In this document: piece after piece, positions 7,701 to 15,609 of the stretch | Layout: every line of letters starts with the position of its first letter | How positions within the stretch are numbered: position 1 is the first letter of the stretch | Source: Bacillus luti | GTDB lineage: Bacteria > Bacillota > Bacilli > Bacillales > Bacillaceae_G | NCBI RefSeq assembly: GCF_001884105.1 | Contig: NZ_MACI01000008.1 | Location: forward strand, 1 to 41,223 | Length of the DNA stretch: 41,223 bases | Direction of reading: 5' to 3' | Program-made: the position numbers and the translations under genes | Notes under the pieces: generated by a model | What the model saw: the letters and a program-made list of their open reading frames with translations, nothing else | What the model was told of the DNA's origin: nothing | The model's database searches: none

Positions 7701-8110
7701 TTACCAGTTTTCAAAAGTAGTTCGCGCTTCTTCATCATCGATATCATCACGAAATGAATATACTTTAATTCCATAATCATCGATATATTCACCTAACTTC
7801 ATTTCCTCCACTTTCTTATAAAGTGAAACTTTAATCAGTGGGGGTTTTCTTCATCCCCCACTGATTATTAGTTGAACCAATCGGACTTTTATGGGCAGTT
7901 GATCCCCCACCTAACTTCTTTGCTTCCGCTGAATTTTTGGGTGGGGGTCTTACTGCCCATTAAAGCGGGATAAAAATTCCCTGCCTCATAGTGCGGAATA
8001 TAAGCATCCCAAACTGGTTCATTTATTCTTTTGTATGCCGTCACTTCTAAATCATGTCCATCTTCATAATATCCAATGTGATAATGTTGACTAAGATCAT
8101 ATTTCTCCAT
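7701..8110 (-). pseudogene. Small hypothetical gene, disrupted by bcr1
   Basis: The original frame ran from ATG 8110 (AGGGAGGGG ribosome site) to TAA 7701. A bcr1 copy splits it after residue 47. Removing the element and one TTTAT copy (152 bases) rejoins ...HYEAGNFY to KKVEEMKLGEYIDDYG... in frame and gives an 85-residue acidic, aromatic-rich cytoplasmic protein. I do not recognise the family. As it stands, translation from the original start reads 26 bcr1-encoded residues after position 47 and then stops, giving a 73-residue hybrid. The protein is probably not functional here but should be intact in strains lacking this insertion. Confidence 0.85.
7818..7974 (-). repeat. bcr1 repeat, copy 2, with TTTAT duplications
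   Basis: The body is 7823-7969 (147 bases), flanked by TTTAT (minus strand) at 7818-7822 and 7970-7974. It has the same orientation and length as copy 1 and differs from it at about four positions. One change turns the closing pair of the inner CCCCCACCT stem into a T-G wobble, so the fold is kept. High similarity suggests both are recent or structurally constrained insertions. Confidence 0.93.
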
Positions 8111-8153
8111 TAATATCCCCTCCCTAAAGAAACTACAATATTTCACGTAATAA

Positions 8154-8190
8154 ACAAAAGCGAGCCTTATATTACAGCTCGCTTTTGTTC
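8154..8190 (-). terminator. Terminator of the aminotransferase gene
   Basis: The stem ACAAAAGCGAGC / GCTCGCTTTTGT with an 11-base loop lies 11 bases past the stop at 8201, with flanking A/T tracts. Confidence 0.85.
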
Positions 8191-8200
8191 TTTTATTTTA

Positions 8201-9553
8201 TTAAATACGTTCCATCGCCGTCTTCAACGTTCCAACAACGAAAGCAATTTCTTCACTTGAAATAACAAGTGGTGGTGCTAATGTTAAGACATTATTATAT
8301 CCTGCTGTTGTCATGCCGTTTCTTCCTATAATTAAACCTTTTTCTTTACAAGCATTTACAACACTTGCAATTTTGTCGTTATCAATTGGCTCTTTCGTCT
8401 CTTTATCATTTACTAGTTCGATTCCAACTAACAGACCTTTTCCTCTAATATTTCCAACTAACGGATGTTCCCCGATTTCTTCTTTTAATTGCTCTAATAA
8501 AAGAGAACCCATTTGTGCAGAGCGCTCAATTAAATTTTCATTTTCCATAATCTCTAAGTTTTTAAGAGCTAATGCACAAGCTGCTGGATTTCCACCAAAT
8601 GTATTAATATGACGGAAGAATTCATATTCTCCCTTCCCTTTAAATGCTTCATATATTTCTTTTTTCACAGCTGTCGCTGATAATGGTAAATATGCGCTCG
8701 TAATCCCTTTTGCCATCGTAATAATATCAGGCTTAACATCATAATTCATAAATCCAAATGCTTTTCCTGTACGTCCAAAACCGCAAATCACCTCATCGCT
8801 AATGAGTAATGCACCGTGTTTTTGACACGTTTCATGAACAGCTTTCATATAGTCTTGTGGCGGCATTAAAATGCCCCCTCCTGTAATAATTGGTTCCATA
8901 ATAAAAGCTGCAATCGTTTCACTTAATTCCCATGTCATAACACGATCTACTTCTTTCACACACTCTACGTCATAAATATTTTGTGATTCGATTTCTGGCA
9001 TGCGATAACAATCTGGCGGCGTTACATGTAAAAATCCTGAAGCGAATGGCTCATATTGATATCTACGCTGTGCTTGTCCAGTTGCTGCCATCGTTGCCAT
9101 TGTATTTCCGTGATACCCACGGTAACGTGACATAAATTTATAACGATGCGGTTCACCTTTTTGAGCATAGTATTGTCTTGCTATTTTAAAAGCTGTTTCG
9201 TTCGCTTCCGAACCACTATTAGAGAAGAAAATAACATACTCTCCACCAAGCCACTCATTTAATTTTTCTGCAAGCTTTATAGCTGGCTCATGTGATTGTG
9301 ACATTGGAAAGTATGATAAAGTTTGTAATTGCTTATATGCCGCCTCTGCGAGCTCTTTTCTTCCGTATCCACTATTCACACACCAAAGACCACTCATACC
9401 ATCTAAATATCTTTTTCCTTGTATATCTTCAACCCAGCACCCTTCTGCTTTTGCCCCTACCATTGTACTATTTGGACTAAAGGGACGCATTCCGTGCCAA
9501 ACATATTGCTCATCTTTTGCTAATAATTCATCAGTTTGTTTCGTTTTCATCAT
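8201..9553 (-). CDS. Class III (omega) aminotransferase
   Basis: A 450-residue PLP-dependent class III aminotransferase, the length of B. subtilis YhxA. It should move an amino group from an omega-amino acid or amine to a keto acid such as pyruvate. Visible are the cofactor-phosphate loop SGSEA (about 113-117), the aspartate of LISDEVICGFGRTGK (D253) that holds the pyridine nitrogen, and the Schiff-base lysine in TMAKGITSAYLP (K282). The start is taken as the first of two adjacent ATGs (9553 or 9550) behind GGAAGGTGG; an upstream frame to 9637 has no ribosome site. Names such as BioA-type or beta-alanine:pyruvate transaminase occur for this family, but no biotin genes are nearby and substrate is open. 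Confidence 0.88.
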   Translation of the reverse strand: MMKTKQTDELLAKDEQYVWHGMRPFSPNSTMVGAKAEGCWVEDIQGKRYLDGMSGLWCVNSGYGRKELAEAAYKQLQTLSYFPMSQSHEPAIKLAEKLNEWLGGEYVIFFSNSGSEANETAFKIARQYYAQKGEPHRYKFMSRYRGYHGNTMATMAATGQAQRRYQYEPFASGFLHVTPPDCYRMPEIESQNIYDVECVKEVDRVMTWELSETIAAFIMEPIITGGGILMPPQDYMKAVHETCQKHGALLISDEVICGFGRTGKAFGFMNYDVKPDIITMAKGITSAYLPLSATAVKKEIYEAFKGKGEYEFFRHINTFGGNPAACALALKNLEIMENENLIERSAQMGSLLLEQLKEEIGEHPLVGNIRGKGLLVGIELVNDKETKEPIDNDKIASVVNACKEKGLIIGRNGMTTAGYNNVLTLAPPLVISSEEIAFVVGTLKTAMERI

Positions 9554-9700
9554 TTCTTCCACCTTCCATAACAACTTATTTTTCACAAAAGCTGCACTGG
9601 TGCCATGATGATTTAAATTTCTCCCTGCTATTTTCATTCCACAAAATTAAGACAAAATCCTACTTACAATACAGTAATATTTACAAGAAAATCCCAAAAG

Positions 9701-9742
9701 AAAAAGGAGCTTTTCTTTTGTATCGAAAAGCCCCTCCTTTTT
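9701..9742 (-). terminator. Terminator of the symporter operon
   Basis: The stem AAAAAGGAG CTTTTC / GAAAAG (CCC bulge) CTCCTTTTT abuts the stop codon at 9741-9743. Confidence 0.75.
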
Positions 9743-11291
9743 AATGTGAAGATGCATCGCTAATACCATGACCAGTATTAGATTTTACAAGAATTTCATC
9801 AAATTTCGCTGCGTCCTCTTTCTTGCTAGATAAAACAGTTCCTAAATAGGCTGCAAGAAAACCGAGCGGAATCGAAATAATTCCAGGTGTCGTATATGGG
9901 AATATCGCTTCTCCAACAAATATAGCTTTTCCAGCTACAGGGTTCCATACGTTTGGACTTAACGCTACGAGAACTATTGCTGATACAAGACCTACGATCA
10001 TACCAGAGATCGCACCGGTCGTATTAAAGCGTTTCCAATATATTGTAAACAATATAACTGGTAAGTTTGCACTCGCTGCAACTGCAAATGCTAATGAAAC
10101 TAAAAATGCTACGTTCAATGTTTGAGCAAATAACGCTAGTATAATAGATAATACCGCTACTCCAATAGATGCATAACGAGCCATTGATACTTGCTCTTTT
10201 TCAGTTGATTTTCCTTTACGAATAATCTCATTATAAAAATCATGTGCAAAAGCGGATGCCGCTGTTAATACAAGTCCTGCTACTACAGCTAAAATCGTTG
10301 CAAAGGCAATAGCTGATACGAAAGCAAATAAGAAATCTCCGCCTAACGCTTTAGCTAATAAAGGTGCTGCCATATTACCAGCTGGATTTGCTTTAATAAT
10401 TGCCTCATTCCCTACAAACGCCGCTGCTCCAAATCCTAAGAAAATCGTCATAATATAAAACGCGCCAATTAACCATGTCGCATATACAACAGATTGACGT
10501 GCCGTTTTTGCATCACGTACTGTAAAAAAGCGGACAAGGATATGTGGTAATCCTGCTGTACCGAGAACTAGTCCCAAATTTAAAGAAAGCGTATCAAGGC
10601 CATCTTTATACTTTACACCTGGATTTAAAAACGACTCTTTTAACGGAGTAGCTGTTTTCATTTGAGCGAACATTTCAGTCACGCTAAAATTAAATTTTGA
10701 GAAAACGATAACAGAAATAATAAATGTTCCAGCCATAAGTAGTACAGCCTTAACAATTTGTACCCAGCTCGTAGCTGTCATGCCGCCAAAAATAACATAT
10801 ACAGTCATAAGTGTACCAACGATTAATACAGATGTTGTATATTCGATTCCTAATAATAATTTAATAAGTGCACCCGCACCAACTAATTGGGCAATCATAT
10901 AAAAAATCGAAATCGTCATCGTATTAAGCGCTGCAACTCCGCGAACTTTTTTCGCATCAAAACGTGCTGCAATCATATCCGCCAATGTGTACTTCCCTAA
11001 ATTTCTAAGTGGCTCTGCAACGAGATATAGAACAACTAAATAAGCAACTAAAAAGCCGATACTATAAAAGAAACCGTCAAATCCAGTTAACGCTATTGCT
11101 CCAGCAATACCGAGAAATGAAGCAGCAGACATGTAATCTCCGGCAATAGCCAGGCCATTTTGCCAACCCGTCAATCCCCCTCCAGCTGTGTAAAACTCAC
11201 TCGCATTTTTCGTTTTTTTCGATGCAAAATAAGTTATGACTAGTGTACCAAGGACAATAATTAAAAACAGTGCAAACGCTGTCGTATTCAA
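9741..11291 (-). CDS. Sodium:solute symporter (YwcA/ActP-like)
   Basis: A 516-residue SSS-family transporter with about 13 membrane helices, closest in pattern to acetate/pyruvate-type permeases ActP, MctC and YwcA. It likely brings a short monocarboxylate into the cell with Na+ or H+. Characteristic segments are FYTAGGGLTGWQNGLAIAGDYMSAASF, split by charged turns, the GLPHILVRFFTVRDAKTARQS loop, and FATILAVVAGLVLTAASAFAHD. It begins with TTG 11291 preceded by GGGAGGGG, two bases after the stop codon of the upstream DUF485 gene, whose end contains this ribosome site. The two are therefore translationally linked. The DUF485-SSS pairing is the same as ywcB-ywcA in B. subtilis and yjcH-actP in E. 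coli. Confidence 0.88.
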   Translation of the reverse strand: MNTTAFALFLIIVLGTLVITYFASKKTKNASEFYTAGGGLTGWQNGLAIAGDYMSAASFLGIAGAIALTGFDGFFYSIGFLVAYLVVLYLVAEPLRNLGKYTLADMIAARFDAKKVRGVAALNTMTISIFYMIAQLVGAGALIKLLLGIEYTTSVLIVGTLMTVYVIFGGMTATSWVQIVKAVLLMAGTFIISVIVFSKFNFSVTEMFAQMKTATPLKESFLNPGVKYKDGLDTLSLNLGLVLGTAGLPHILVRFFTVRDAKTARQSVVYATWLIGAFYIMTIFLGFGAAAFVGNEAIIKANPAGNMAAPLLAKALGGDFLFAFVSAIAFATILAVVAGLVLTAASAFAHDFYNEIIRKGKSTEKEQVSMARYASIGVAVLSIILALFAQTLNVAFLVSLAFAVAASANLPVILFTIYWKRFNTTGAISGMIVGLVSAIVLVALSPNVWNPVAGKAIFVGEAIFPYTTPGIISIPLGFLAAYLGTVLSSKKEDAAKFDEILVKSNTGHGISDASSH

Positions 11292-11293
11292 GT

Positions 11294-11635
11294 TCAGCCC
11301 CTCCCCTTTTTCATGTCTTGCAGAATGTTTTGCGAAATTTTATCAAAGGATTCAGCTTTTTTACTATAAATCATACATAATGACCACGTCATAATAAATT
11401 GTGCAAAAGCAAACACCCACGCCCACGTCACATCACCAAATGCTGGTGTATTGAGCACTTTTGAATACGACGTTAAAATAGGCAATGCAATAAAAAAACT
11501 AAAGAAGAAAATACTCATCGGAACGATAAACTTCTTTTTCGTATTTAATAGCAATTGAAATTCTTCTGACTGAACAACCTCTGTATAATTCACCTCATTT
11601 TGCAGCTTACGTGCTGACGTATCATCTCGTTTCAT
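11294..11635 (-). CDS. DUF485 membrane protein (YwcB/YjcH-like)
   Basis: A 113-residue protein with two membrane helices (about residues 36-56 and 71-92) and a short charged tail. DUF485 proteins are nearly always encoded directly before an SSS acetate-type symporter, as here; they are thought to be an accessory subunit, though the role is unproven. The start ATG 11635 lies eight bases after GAGGGG. The gap to the symporter start is only two bases, so this is the first gene of a two-gene operon. Confidence 0.85.
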   Translation of the reverse strand: MKRDDTSARKLQNEVNYTEVVQSEEFQLLLNTKKKFIVPMSIFFFSFFIALPILTSYSKVLNTPAFGDVTWAWVFAFAQFIMTWSLCMIYSKKAESFDKISQNILQDMKKGRG

Positions 11636-11811
11636 TCTCTAATCCCCTCTCTGTACTTGAAGTACAATTCCCCCTTGCATACACAAAAAACTAAATTTTA
11701 TAAATATTCAGAAACTTATTTCCATTTTAGACAATCCACACATCCCTGCAAAGATTTTTCGATAGACATTTTTCGGCATTTTCTCCTAAATTTTTAATAT
11801 ACTTTTTCAAC

Positions 11812-11969
11812 ATAAAGTGAAACTTTAATCAGTAGGATTTTGTCCATCTCCCATTGATTATTATCCTTCGCCAATCAAGGTGTTACGGGCGGTTATCTCC
11901 CGCTTCAATCCCTCGCACTCACCAATTTTTAAGGTAGGAGTCTTCCTACCTAGCAAATAGCGAGATAAA
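11812..11969 (-). repeat. Decayed bcr1-like repeat with TTTAT duplications
   Basis: This fills much of the 400-base gap between the DUF485 gene and the hydroxylase gene. The body is 11817-11964 (148 bases), with TTTAT (minus strand) at 11812-11816 and 11965-11969. The right end (GTGAAACTTTAATCAGT on the plus strand) matches bcr1 exactly, and the same palindromic layout can be followed, but the internal sequence has diverged heavily and the GC-rich stems are weakened. I read it as an old copy or a distinct subfamily. The rest of the gap (11636-11811 and 11970-12023) shows nothing else that I can support. Confidence 0.8.
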
Positions 11970-12023
11970 ATTTCCATACTTTAATCCATCCCACTCAAAC
12001 TTTTATCACATTAAAACAAAATA

Positions 12024-12051
12024 AAAAAGTAGTGCTTATCGCACCACTTCC
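12024..12051 (-). terminator. Terminator overlapping the hydroxylase stop codon
   Basis: The minus strand reads AAGTGGTGC, then loop GATAA, then GCACTACTT plus T residues. The stop codon TAA (12036-12038) lies in the loop, so translation termination and hairpin formation overlap. Confidence 0.7.
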
Positions 12052-12665
12052 GTCTTTTTCTCCTTTTCTAAATTACGGGCTGTTTCACTTAATTCCACGT
12101 CTTTTCCATCTTTAAGCGTTCCAAATATAAAATCGAACACTGGATTTGAAACACCGAACCAAAATTTTTCATTTTTATAATGATGTAATATATGCTGTTT
12201 TTTGAGCCATCTTCCAAACTTAGTGAAGGGACGAATCGGTCTATGTGCAATATAATGTTTCCATTCGTAAACGAGGAGCATAATAATCATTCCGATTCCA
12301 AATGAAAGTGTTACAGTAACACTTTTTGTAATACCATATGCTATAAGTAAATAAATAGTAAAGCTAGGTATACTAAACCATACAGGCAAAAATAAAAGTT
12401 TTAAATCATCTGGATATACGTGATGGTCATAATGTAATCTTCTTAACATTTTTAATAAAAATGCATTTTTAGGTGGCTTTAAATGGAATAAAAAACGATG
12501 TGTCATATATTCGTTAAACGTATAAAAAATAATGCCAAACAGACACGCTAACATACCAATCCATGTGAAAAATTGCATTTTTAAAATAATGATAAAAATA
12601 AATAGAATACTATACATAATAACGATATCATGTTGTAAAAAGAACTCTTTCCCCACTCTCTTCAT
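12036..12665 (-). CDS. Fatty acid hydroxylase / sterol desaturase superfamily protein
   Basis: A 209-residue membrane protein with four to five hydrophobic segments and the histidine clusters of the di-iron hydroxylase superfamily: H56 and H61 (THRFLFH), H78/H81/H82 (HYDHH), H137/H141 (HYIAH), and H158/H161/H162 (HILHH). These should bind two irons and use O2 to hydroxylate a lipid chain. Related small bacterial members include fatty acid 2-hydroxylases and carotenoid hydroxylases, and the substrate cannot be chosen from sequence. ATG 12665 follows GGGGGAAG. It is followed by a terminator and appears to be transcribed alone or with the small gene upstream (12745-13038). Confidence 0.85.
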   Translation of the reverse strand: MKRVGKEFFLQHDIVIMYSILFIFIIILKMQFFTWIGMLACLFGIIFYTFNEYMTHRFLFHLKPPKNAFLLKMLRRLHYDHHVYPDDLKLLFLPVWFSIPSFTIYLLIAYGITKSVTVTLSFGIGMIIMLLVYEWKHYIAHRPIRPFTKFGRWLKKQHILHHYKNEKFWFGVSNPVFDFIFGTLKDGKDVELSETARNLEKEKKTEVVR

Positions 12666-12744
12666 CTTTCTTCCCCCTTTTCCCCAAAAAACAGCCGCAA
12701 CATATCGTTACGACTATTTCTTTTCTATTCTTATTCTATTCACT

Positions 12745-13038
12745 TTACAAATTTGCCTGCTGCTCTATTGTCGAGAAAAAATTGTTTGATCCAAATATAT
12801 TTTGCTTCGGAATAATATGTTCCACTGCAAATACAGTTACTTCGCCCCTTTGTACTTCTCCAATAATGAGTCCAAATAATTCATTATTTACTGCAAACGT
12901 CGGTTGCTTCGTTTGGAGTAATCTTGCAGCATTCTGAAAGACTGCCTCATATAATGGATTCCTATCAGTAATTTCTTTTCGGATTTTTGGTGCTAACGTA
13001 ATAATAATTTCTTTTCCGTCAATAGTGGTTCGATACAT
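12745..13038 (-). CDS. Small hypothetical protein
   Basis: A 97-residue soluble protein that I do not recognise. It starts at ATG 13038 behind GGGGAG (N-terminus MYRTTIDGKEIIITLAPKI) and ends in a glutamine- and phenylalanine-rich tail. The middle (PTFAVNNELFGLIIGEVQRGEVTVFAVEHIIP) looks like alternating beta strands. There is no signal peptide or membrane helix. It lies 19 bases downstream of the LysE gene in the same orientation, so the two are probably co-transcribed. Confidence 0.7.
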   Translation of the reverse strand: MYRTTIDGKEIIITLAPKIRKEITDRNPLYEAVFQNAARLLQTKQPTFAVNNELFGLIIGEVQRGEVTVFAVEHIIPKQNIFGSNNFFSTIEQQANL

Positions 13039-13057
13039 AAAAATCTCCCCTTCAATC

Positions 13058-13690
13058 TTATGTGAACAACTGTAAAGCCTTGTATGCAAAATGGATAGAA
13101 TATCCTACTAAAATAATACCTGCTCCGGCTGTTATATAGCCAAGTGCTTTTTTCTTTAATAAAGTCCTTCCGAAATGTACGGAAAAAGCAATATTTAAGT
13201 TCCACAAAATAATACCAACAATAATGCAAAGACTGTACAAAAAGGCTTCTTGTTTCGTTACCTTTGTAAGTAATGAGCTAAGCGTACTGCCGTATATGCC
13301 AAACCAAAAAACAAGATTTAATGGATTGGATATCGCAATTAAAAAACCTGCCATAAAAGATTGCTTAAGGCCACCTACCTCTTCTTTGTTATATTCCATA
13401 TTCGAGTGGGAAATTCCTTGTTTTACGCTTTGAAATCCTAAATAAAATAACAAGAAAAAACCAATGCAATACATAAATGCTTGTACATATGTATACATAA
13501 ACACAGAAGATAAACCGAAGTAAATGAGAAACATAAACAAAATATCTGCAGTCATTCCACCAATTCCAACAACCCATGCATGCCAAAACCCTCGTTCAAT
13601 TCCTCGTTTTAACATTTCAATATTAATCGGACCTACTGGCGCAGCTAATGAAATACCTAATACAATTTGTTGTATAATCGCTCCAAACAT
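13058..13690 (-). CDS. LysE family amino acid exporter
   Basis: A 210-residue membrane protein with six predicted helices of the LysE/RhtB superfamily, which exports amino acids or related metabolites. The N-terminal family signature is clear (SLAAPVGPINIEMLKRGIERGF), split around the re-entrant proline-glycine motif. The fourth segment FLIAISNPLNLVFWFGIYG carries the conserved NP. ATG 13690 is chosen because AAAGGA precedes it; a longer frame to 13762 has no site. It is probably the first gene of a pair with the small protein at 12745-13038. Confidence 0.87.
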   Translation of the reverse strand: MFGAIIQQIVLGISLAAPVGPINIEMLKRGIERGFWHAWVVGIGGMTADILFMFLIYFGLSSVFMYTYVQAFMYCIGFFLLFYLGFQSVKQGISHSNMEYNKEEVGGLKQSFMAGFLIAISNPLNLVFWFGIYGSTLSSLLTKVTKQEAFLYSLCIIVGIILWNLNIAFSVHFGRTLLKKKALGYITAGAGIILVGYSIHFAYKALQLFT

Positions 13691-13803
13691 CGCTCTATCC
13701 TTTCTACTTTCTTTACTATTAAGTAATGATGTAATGATTAAAAATAGACTAGCTTTCATCAAAATATTTACTACTAAAATACCCTTTTTTATCCAAAATA
13801 TGC

Positions 13804-13831
13804 AAAAGAGCCATCCAGATGATGGCTCTTA
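13804..13831 (-). terminator. Terminator of the YqcI gene
   Basis: The stem AAGAGCCATC / GATGGCTCTT with a short loop overlaps the stop codon region at 13829, followed by TTTTGC on the minus strand. Confidence 0.75.
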
Positions 13832-14557
13832 CTTTTCTATCTTATGAAGAAAAGGACATTTTCCTTTTATCGGTTCTATATCATCTCCTATGAAGTATTG
13901 TTTCCATTCACGATGATCCGGGTCACCATAATGACTAATGTTAGGATGTTTCGGCAGCTGATCCCACTTTTCAACTCGCTCGCGGACCGTTTGTCTCGAA
14001 TATGCTCCTTTAGGACGATCGCCTTCTAATCCATCAAAAATGGTGCGTGGCTGAAATCCAATAACGAGGGAATTTCCTAAATGTCTCGTTTTTCTCTGTT
14101 TATAAGCTGGCGCATTTCCAAACGCGAATATTGGCTCACCACCAAATGAAAATTCCCATAAATAATGGTCTGGGTCTTGTGGAATTTGCCTAGGCCATGT
14201 TTGATTATCGTTTTTATGTAAATACTGTAGTACTTTCCAAAAGTATTCACGGTAATATTCCAATGATTGTTCTTCACATTCTGGTTCTACAAAGAGAAAA
14301 AAGCCCCTTCTTACAATCGGCCGCTCTTTCATTAACTCCAAAAAAGATAACATTGTATGCGGCAAATGACTCCAATCATTATGAGAAAGAAACGAATAAC
14401 GAAGTTCATTCTTTTTCAAAGCTGTTAAACCGAAATAACACGGGAAAGTTGGTTCTAGCACAACACTCGAAAAATTTTGAAATTCTTTTGTAACCCAATT
14501 CGGTATGTCAGTTCCCGTTTTCATTCCTTCATTATCTAATAAGTAAGACTCCTTCAT
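13829..14557 (-). CDS. YqcI/YcgG family protein
   Basis: A 242-residue soluble protein of the YqcI/YcgG family. Recognisable parts are the N-terminal FPCYFGLTALKKNELRYSFL, the central FSFGGEPIFAFGNAPAYKQRKTRHLG, and the C-terminal GDPDHREWKQYFIGDD followed by KGKCPFLHK. The conserved cysteine near each end (FPC and CPF) and conserved histidines hint at a metal or haem site, but this is inference. No reaction is established for the family. The start ATG 14557 is preceded by GAGGTG at proper distance. It is divergent from the cold-shock gene and followed by its own terminator. Confidence 0.82.
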   Translation of the reverse strand: MKESYLLDNEGMKTGTDIPNWVTKEFQNFSSVVLEPTFPCYFGLTALKKNELRYSFLSHNDWSHLPHTMLSFLELMKERPIVRRGFFLFVEPECEEQSLEYYREYFWKVLQYLHKNDNQTWPRQIPQDPDHYLWEFSFGGEPIFAFGNAPAYKQRKTRHLGNSLVIGFQPRTIFDGLEGDRPKGAYSRQTVRERVEKWDQLPKHPNISHYGDPDHREWKQYFIGDDIEPIKGKCPFLHKIEK

Positions 14558-14678
14558 TCTTTCACCTCATTATGTATAGCATTCAATTAAGACTATTACA
14601 TACTTGGCCTGTCCTATACCTATTTAAAAATTCGGCTGAAAAAGTTATTTAAAAATACAAAAAAATAAAATCGCTTAC

Positions 14679-14708
14679 TTGACTAAATTCTACCAATTCG
14701 TGTATATT
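14679..14708 (+). promoter_or_regulatory. Promoter of the cold-shock gene
   Basis: TTGACT (14679-14684) and TATATT (14703-14708) are separated by 18 bases. Transcription would start near 14715 and leave a leader of about 105 bases before the ATG at 14822, the long untranslated leader usual for csp genes. Confidence 0.65.
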
Positions 14709-14821
14709 TAAATTAATCATTTAGCAGAATATTCAAGATTATAGCATTTTTAGTTTATATTATCTTTTTAAATGAAGTTCACTAAATGAAAAAAGCAAAC
14801 GTTTTTAGGAGGAATTGTAAC

Positions 14822-15019
14822 ATGCAAGGAAAAGTAAAATGGTTTAACAACGAAAAAGGTTTTGGATTTATCGAAATTGAAGGTGCTGACGATGTATTCG
14901 TACATTTCTCTGCTATTCAAGGCGACGGCTACAAAGCTTTAGAAGAAGGTCAAGAAGTATCTTTCGACATTACTGAAGGAAACCGTGGACCTCAAGCTGC
15001 TAACGTAGTAAAACTTTAA
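14822..15019 (+). CDS. CspA-family cold shock protein
   Basis: A 65-residue single cold-shock domain that binds single-stranded RNA/DNA and melts structured mRNA. Both RNA-binding motifs are intact: RNP1 in EKGFGFIEI and RNP2 in DVFVHFSAI. The domain ends [16 protein letters not shown] 14822 lies five bases after AGGAGG-like sequence (AGGAGGAATTGTAAC); the longer frame from 14786 would add residues absent from the family. B. cereus carries several csp paralogues and I cannot say which one this is. It is monocistronic, with a long leader and a terminator. Confidence 0.93.
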   Translation: MQGKVKWFNNEKGFGFIEIEGADDVFVHFSAIQGDGYKALEEGQEVSFDITEGNRGPQAANVVKL

Positions 15020-15032
15020 TCCAACATATGAT

Positions 15033-15066
15033 AGGAGGCTACCTTACTTGGTAACCTCCTTTGTTA
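15033..15066 (+). terminator. Terminator of the cold-shock gene
   Basis: AGGAGG(C)TACC / GGTA(A)CCTCCT with a six-base loop, followed by TTTGTTATT. Confidence 0.8.
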
Positions 15067-15138
15067 TTCCTTTGTATATTTCCGTTTTACAGAGCAAAAA
15101 CTATGTGAAATGCGCACTATACAAAGGAGGAATTATTA

Positions 15139-15387
15139 ATGGGATCAGAAGTAAATGATTTTGAAGAAGTAAAATTCCGCGTAGAAACAGCACAAAAAAT
15201 GGTAGGATCAGCAACAATTTCAATGGATCCAGACACATTAGAGCATGCCACTACTGCTGTAGAAGCAGCTCGCTCTCAACTTGAAATTATGAAATCTGTG
15301 GCGACAGATTTAGATGAGCCATTTCTAATGAATGAGGAAAAGAAATTAAGCAAGTGTGAGCATCAATTAAACGAAGCAAAGCACTAA
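15139..15387 (+). CDS. DUF2524 (YtzC-like) small protein
   Basis: An 82-residue, strongly acidic, helical protein starting at ATG 15139 behind AAAGGAGG. The sequence (FEEVKFRVETAQKMVGSA, later EAARSQLEIMKSVATDL and EEKKLSKCEHQLNEAKH) fits DUF2524, known from B. subtilis YtzC. It looks like a short two-helix bundle. Function unknown. It has its own terminator and converges on the small zinc-finger gene. Confidence 0.75.
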   Translation: MGSEVNDFEEVKFRVETAQKMVGSATISMDPDTLEHATTAVEAARSQLEIMKSVATDLDEPFLMNEEKKLSKCEHQLNEAKH

Positions 15388-15422
15388 AAAAACATCCAGA
15401 GAATTTTCTCTGGATGTTTTTT
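15388..15422. terminator. Bidirectional terminator
   Basis: The stem AAAAAACATCCAGAGAA / TTCTCTGGATGTTTTTT lies between the convergent DUF2524 (+) and zinc-finger (-) genes; its edge overlaps the latter's stop codon. Confidence 0.88.
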
Positions 15423-15597
15423 ATGACAACTGTTCTCCATACTTTTTCAATGTTTCTCCAACTGTACATTGCCTAATACAAAAGGAATGGGCATAATATT
15501 TACTATTTGTCTTTCGATTATGATCTCGCAAAAAGCACCCTTCACAATATGTTTCCAATAAGTCATTTACCTCCGTAATGAGTTGCTTTTTATCCAT
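15421..15597 (-). CDS. Small zinc-finger domain protein (C2HCIx2C type)
   Basis: A 58-residue protein starting at ATG 15597 with AGAGGTG in front and ending at TAA 15421. It shows a compact metal site: CEGC (residues 18-21), then AHSFCIRQC, giving Cys-x2-Cys ... His-x2-Cys-Ile-x2-Cys. This is the Bacillus zinc-finger family whose Pfam name describes the C2HCIx2C pattern. The protein is basic in the middle and probably binds one zinc; function unknown. Its stop codon is 12 bases downstream of the end of the YpeP-like gene region, in the same orientation, so the two are probably co-transcribed. From memory, B. subtilis has a similar small gene (ypeQ) beside ypeP. Confidence 0.8.
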   Translation of the reverse strand: MDKKQLITEVNDLLETYCEGCFLRDHNRKTNSKYYAHSFCIRQCTVGETLKKYGEQLS

Positions 15598-15609
15598 CTT
15601 TGCACCTCT

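Noticed and set aside
8313-9744. Plus-strand frames across the aminotransferase region
   Set aside because: They are antisense shadows of a well-conserved enzyme, without ribosome sites or recognisable products.
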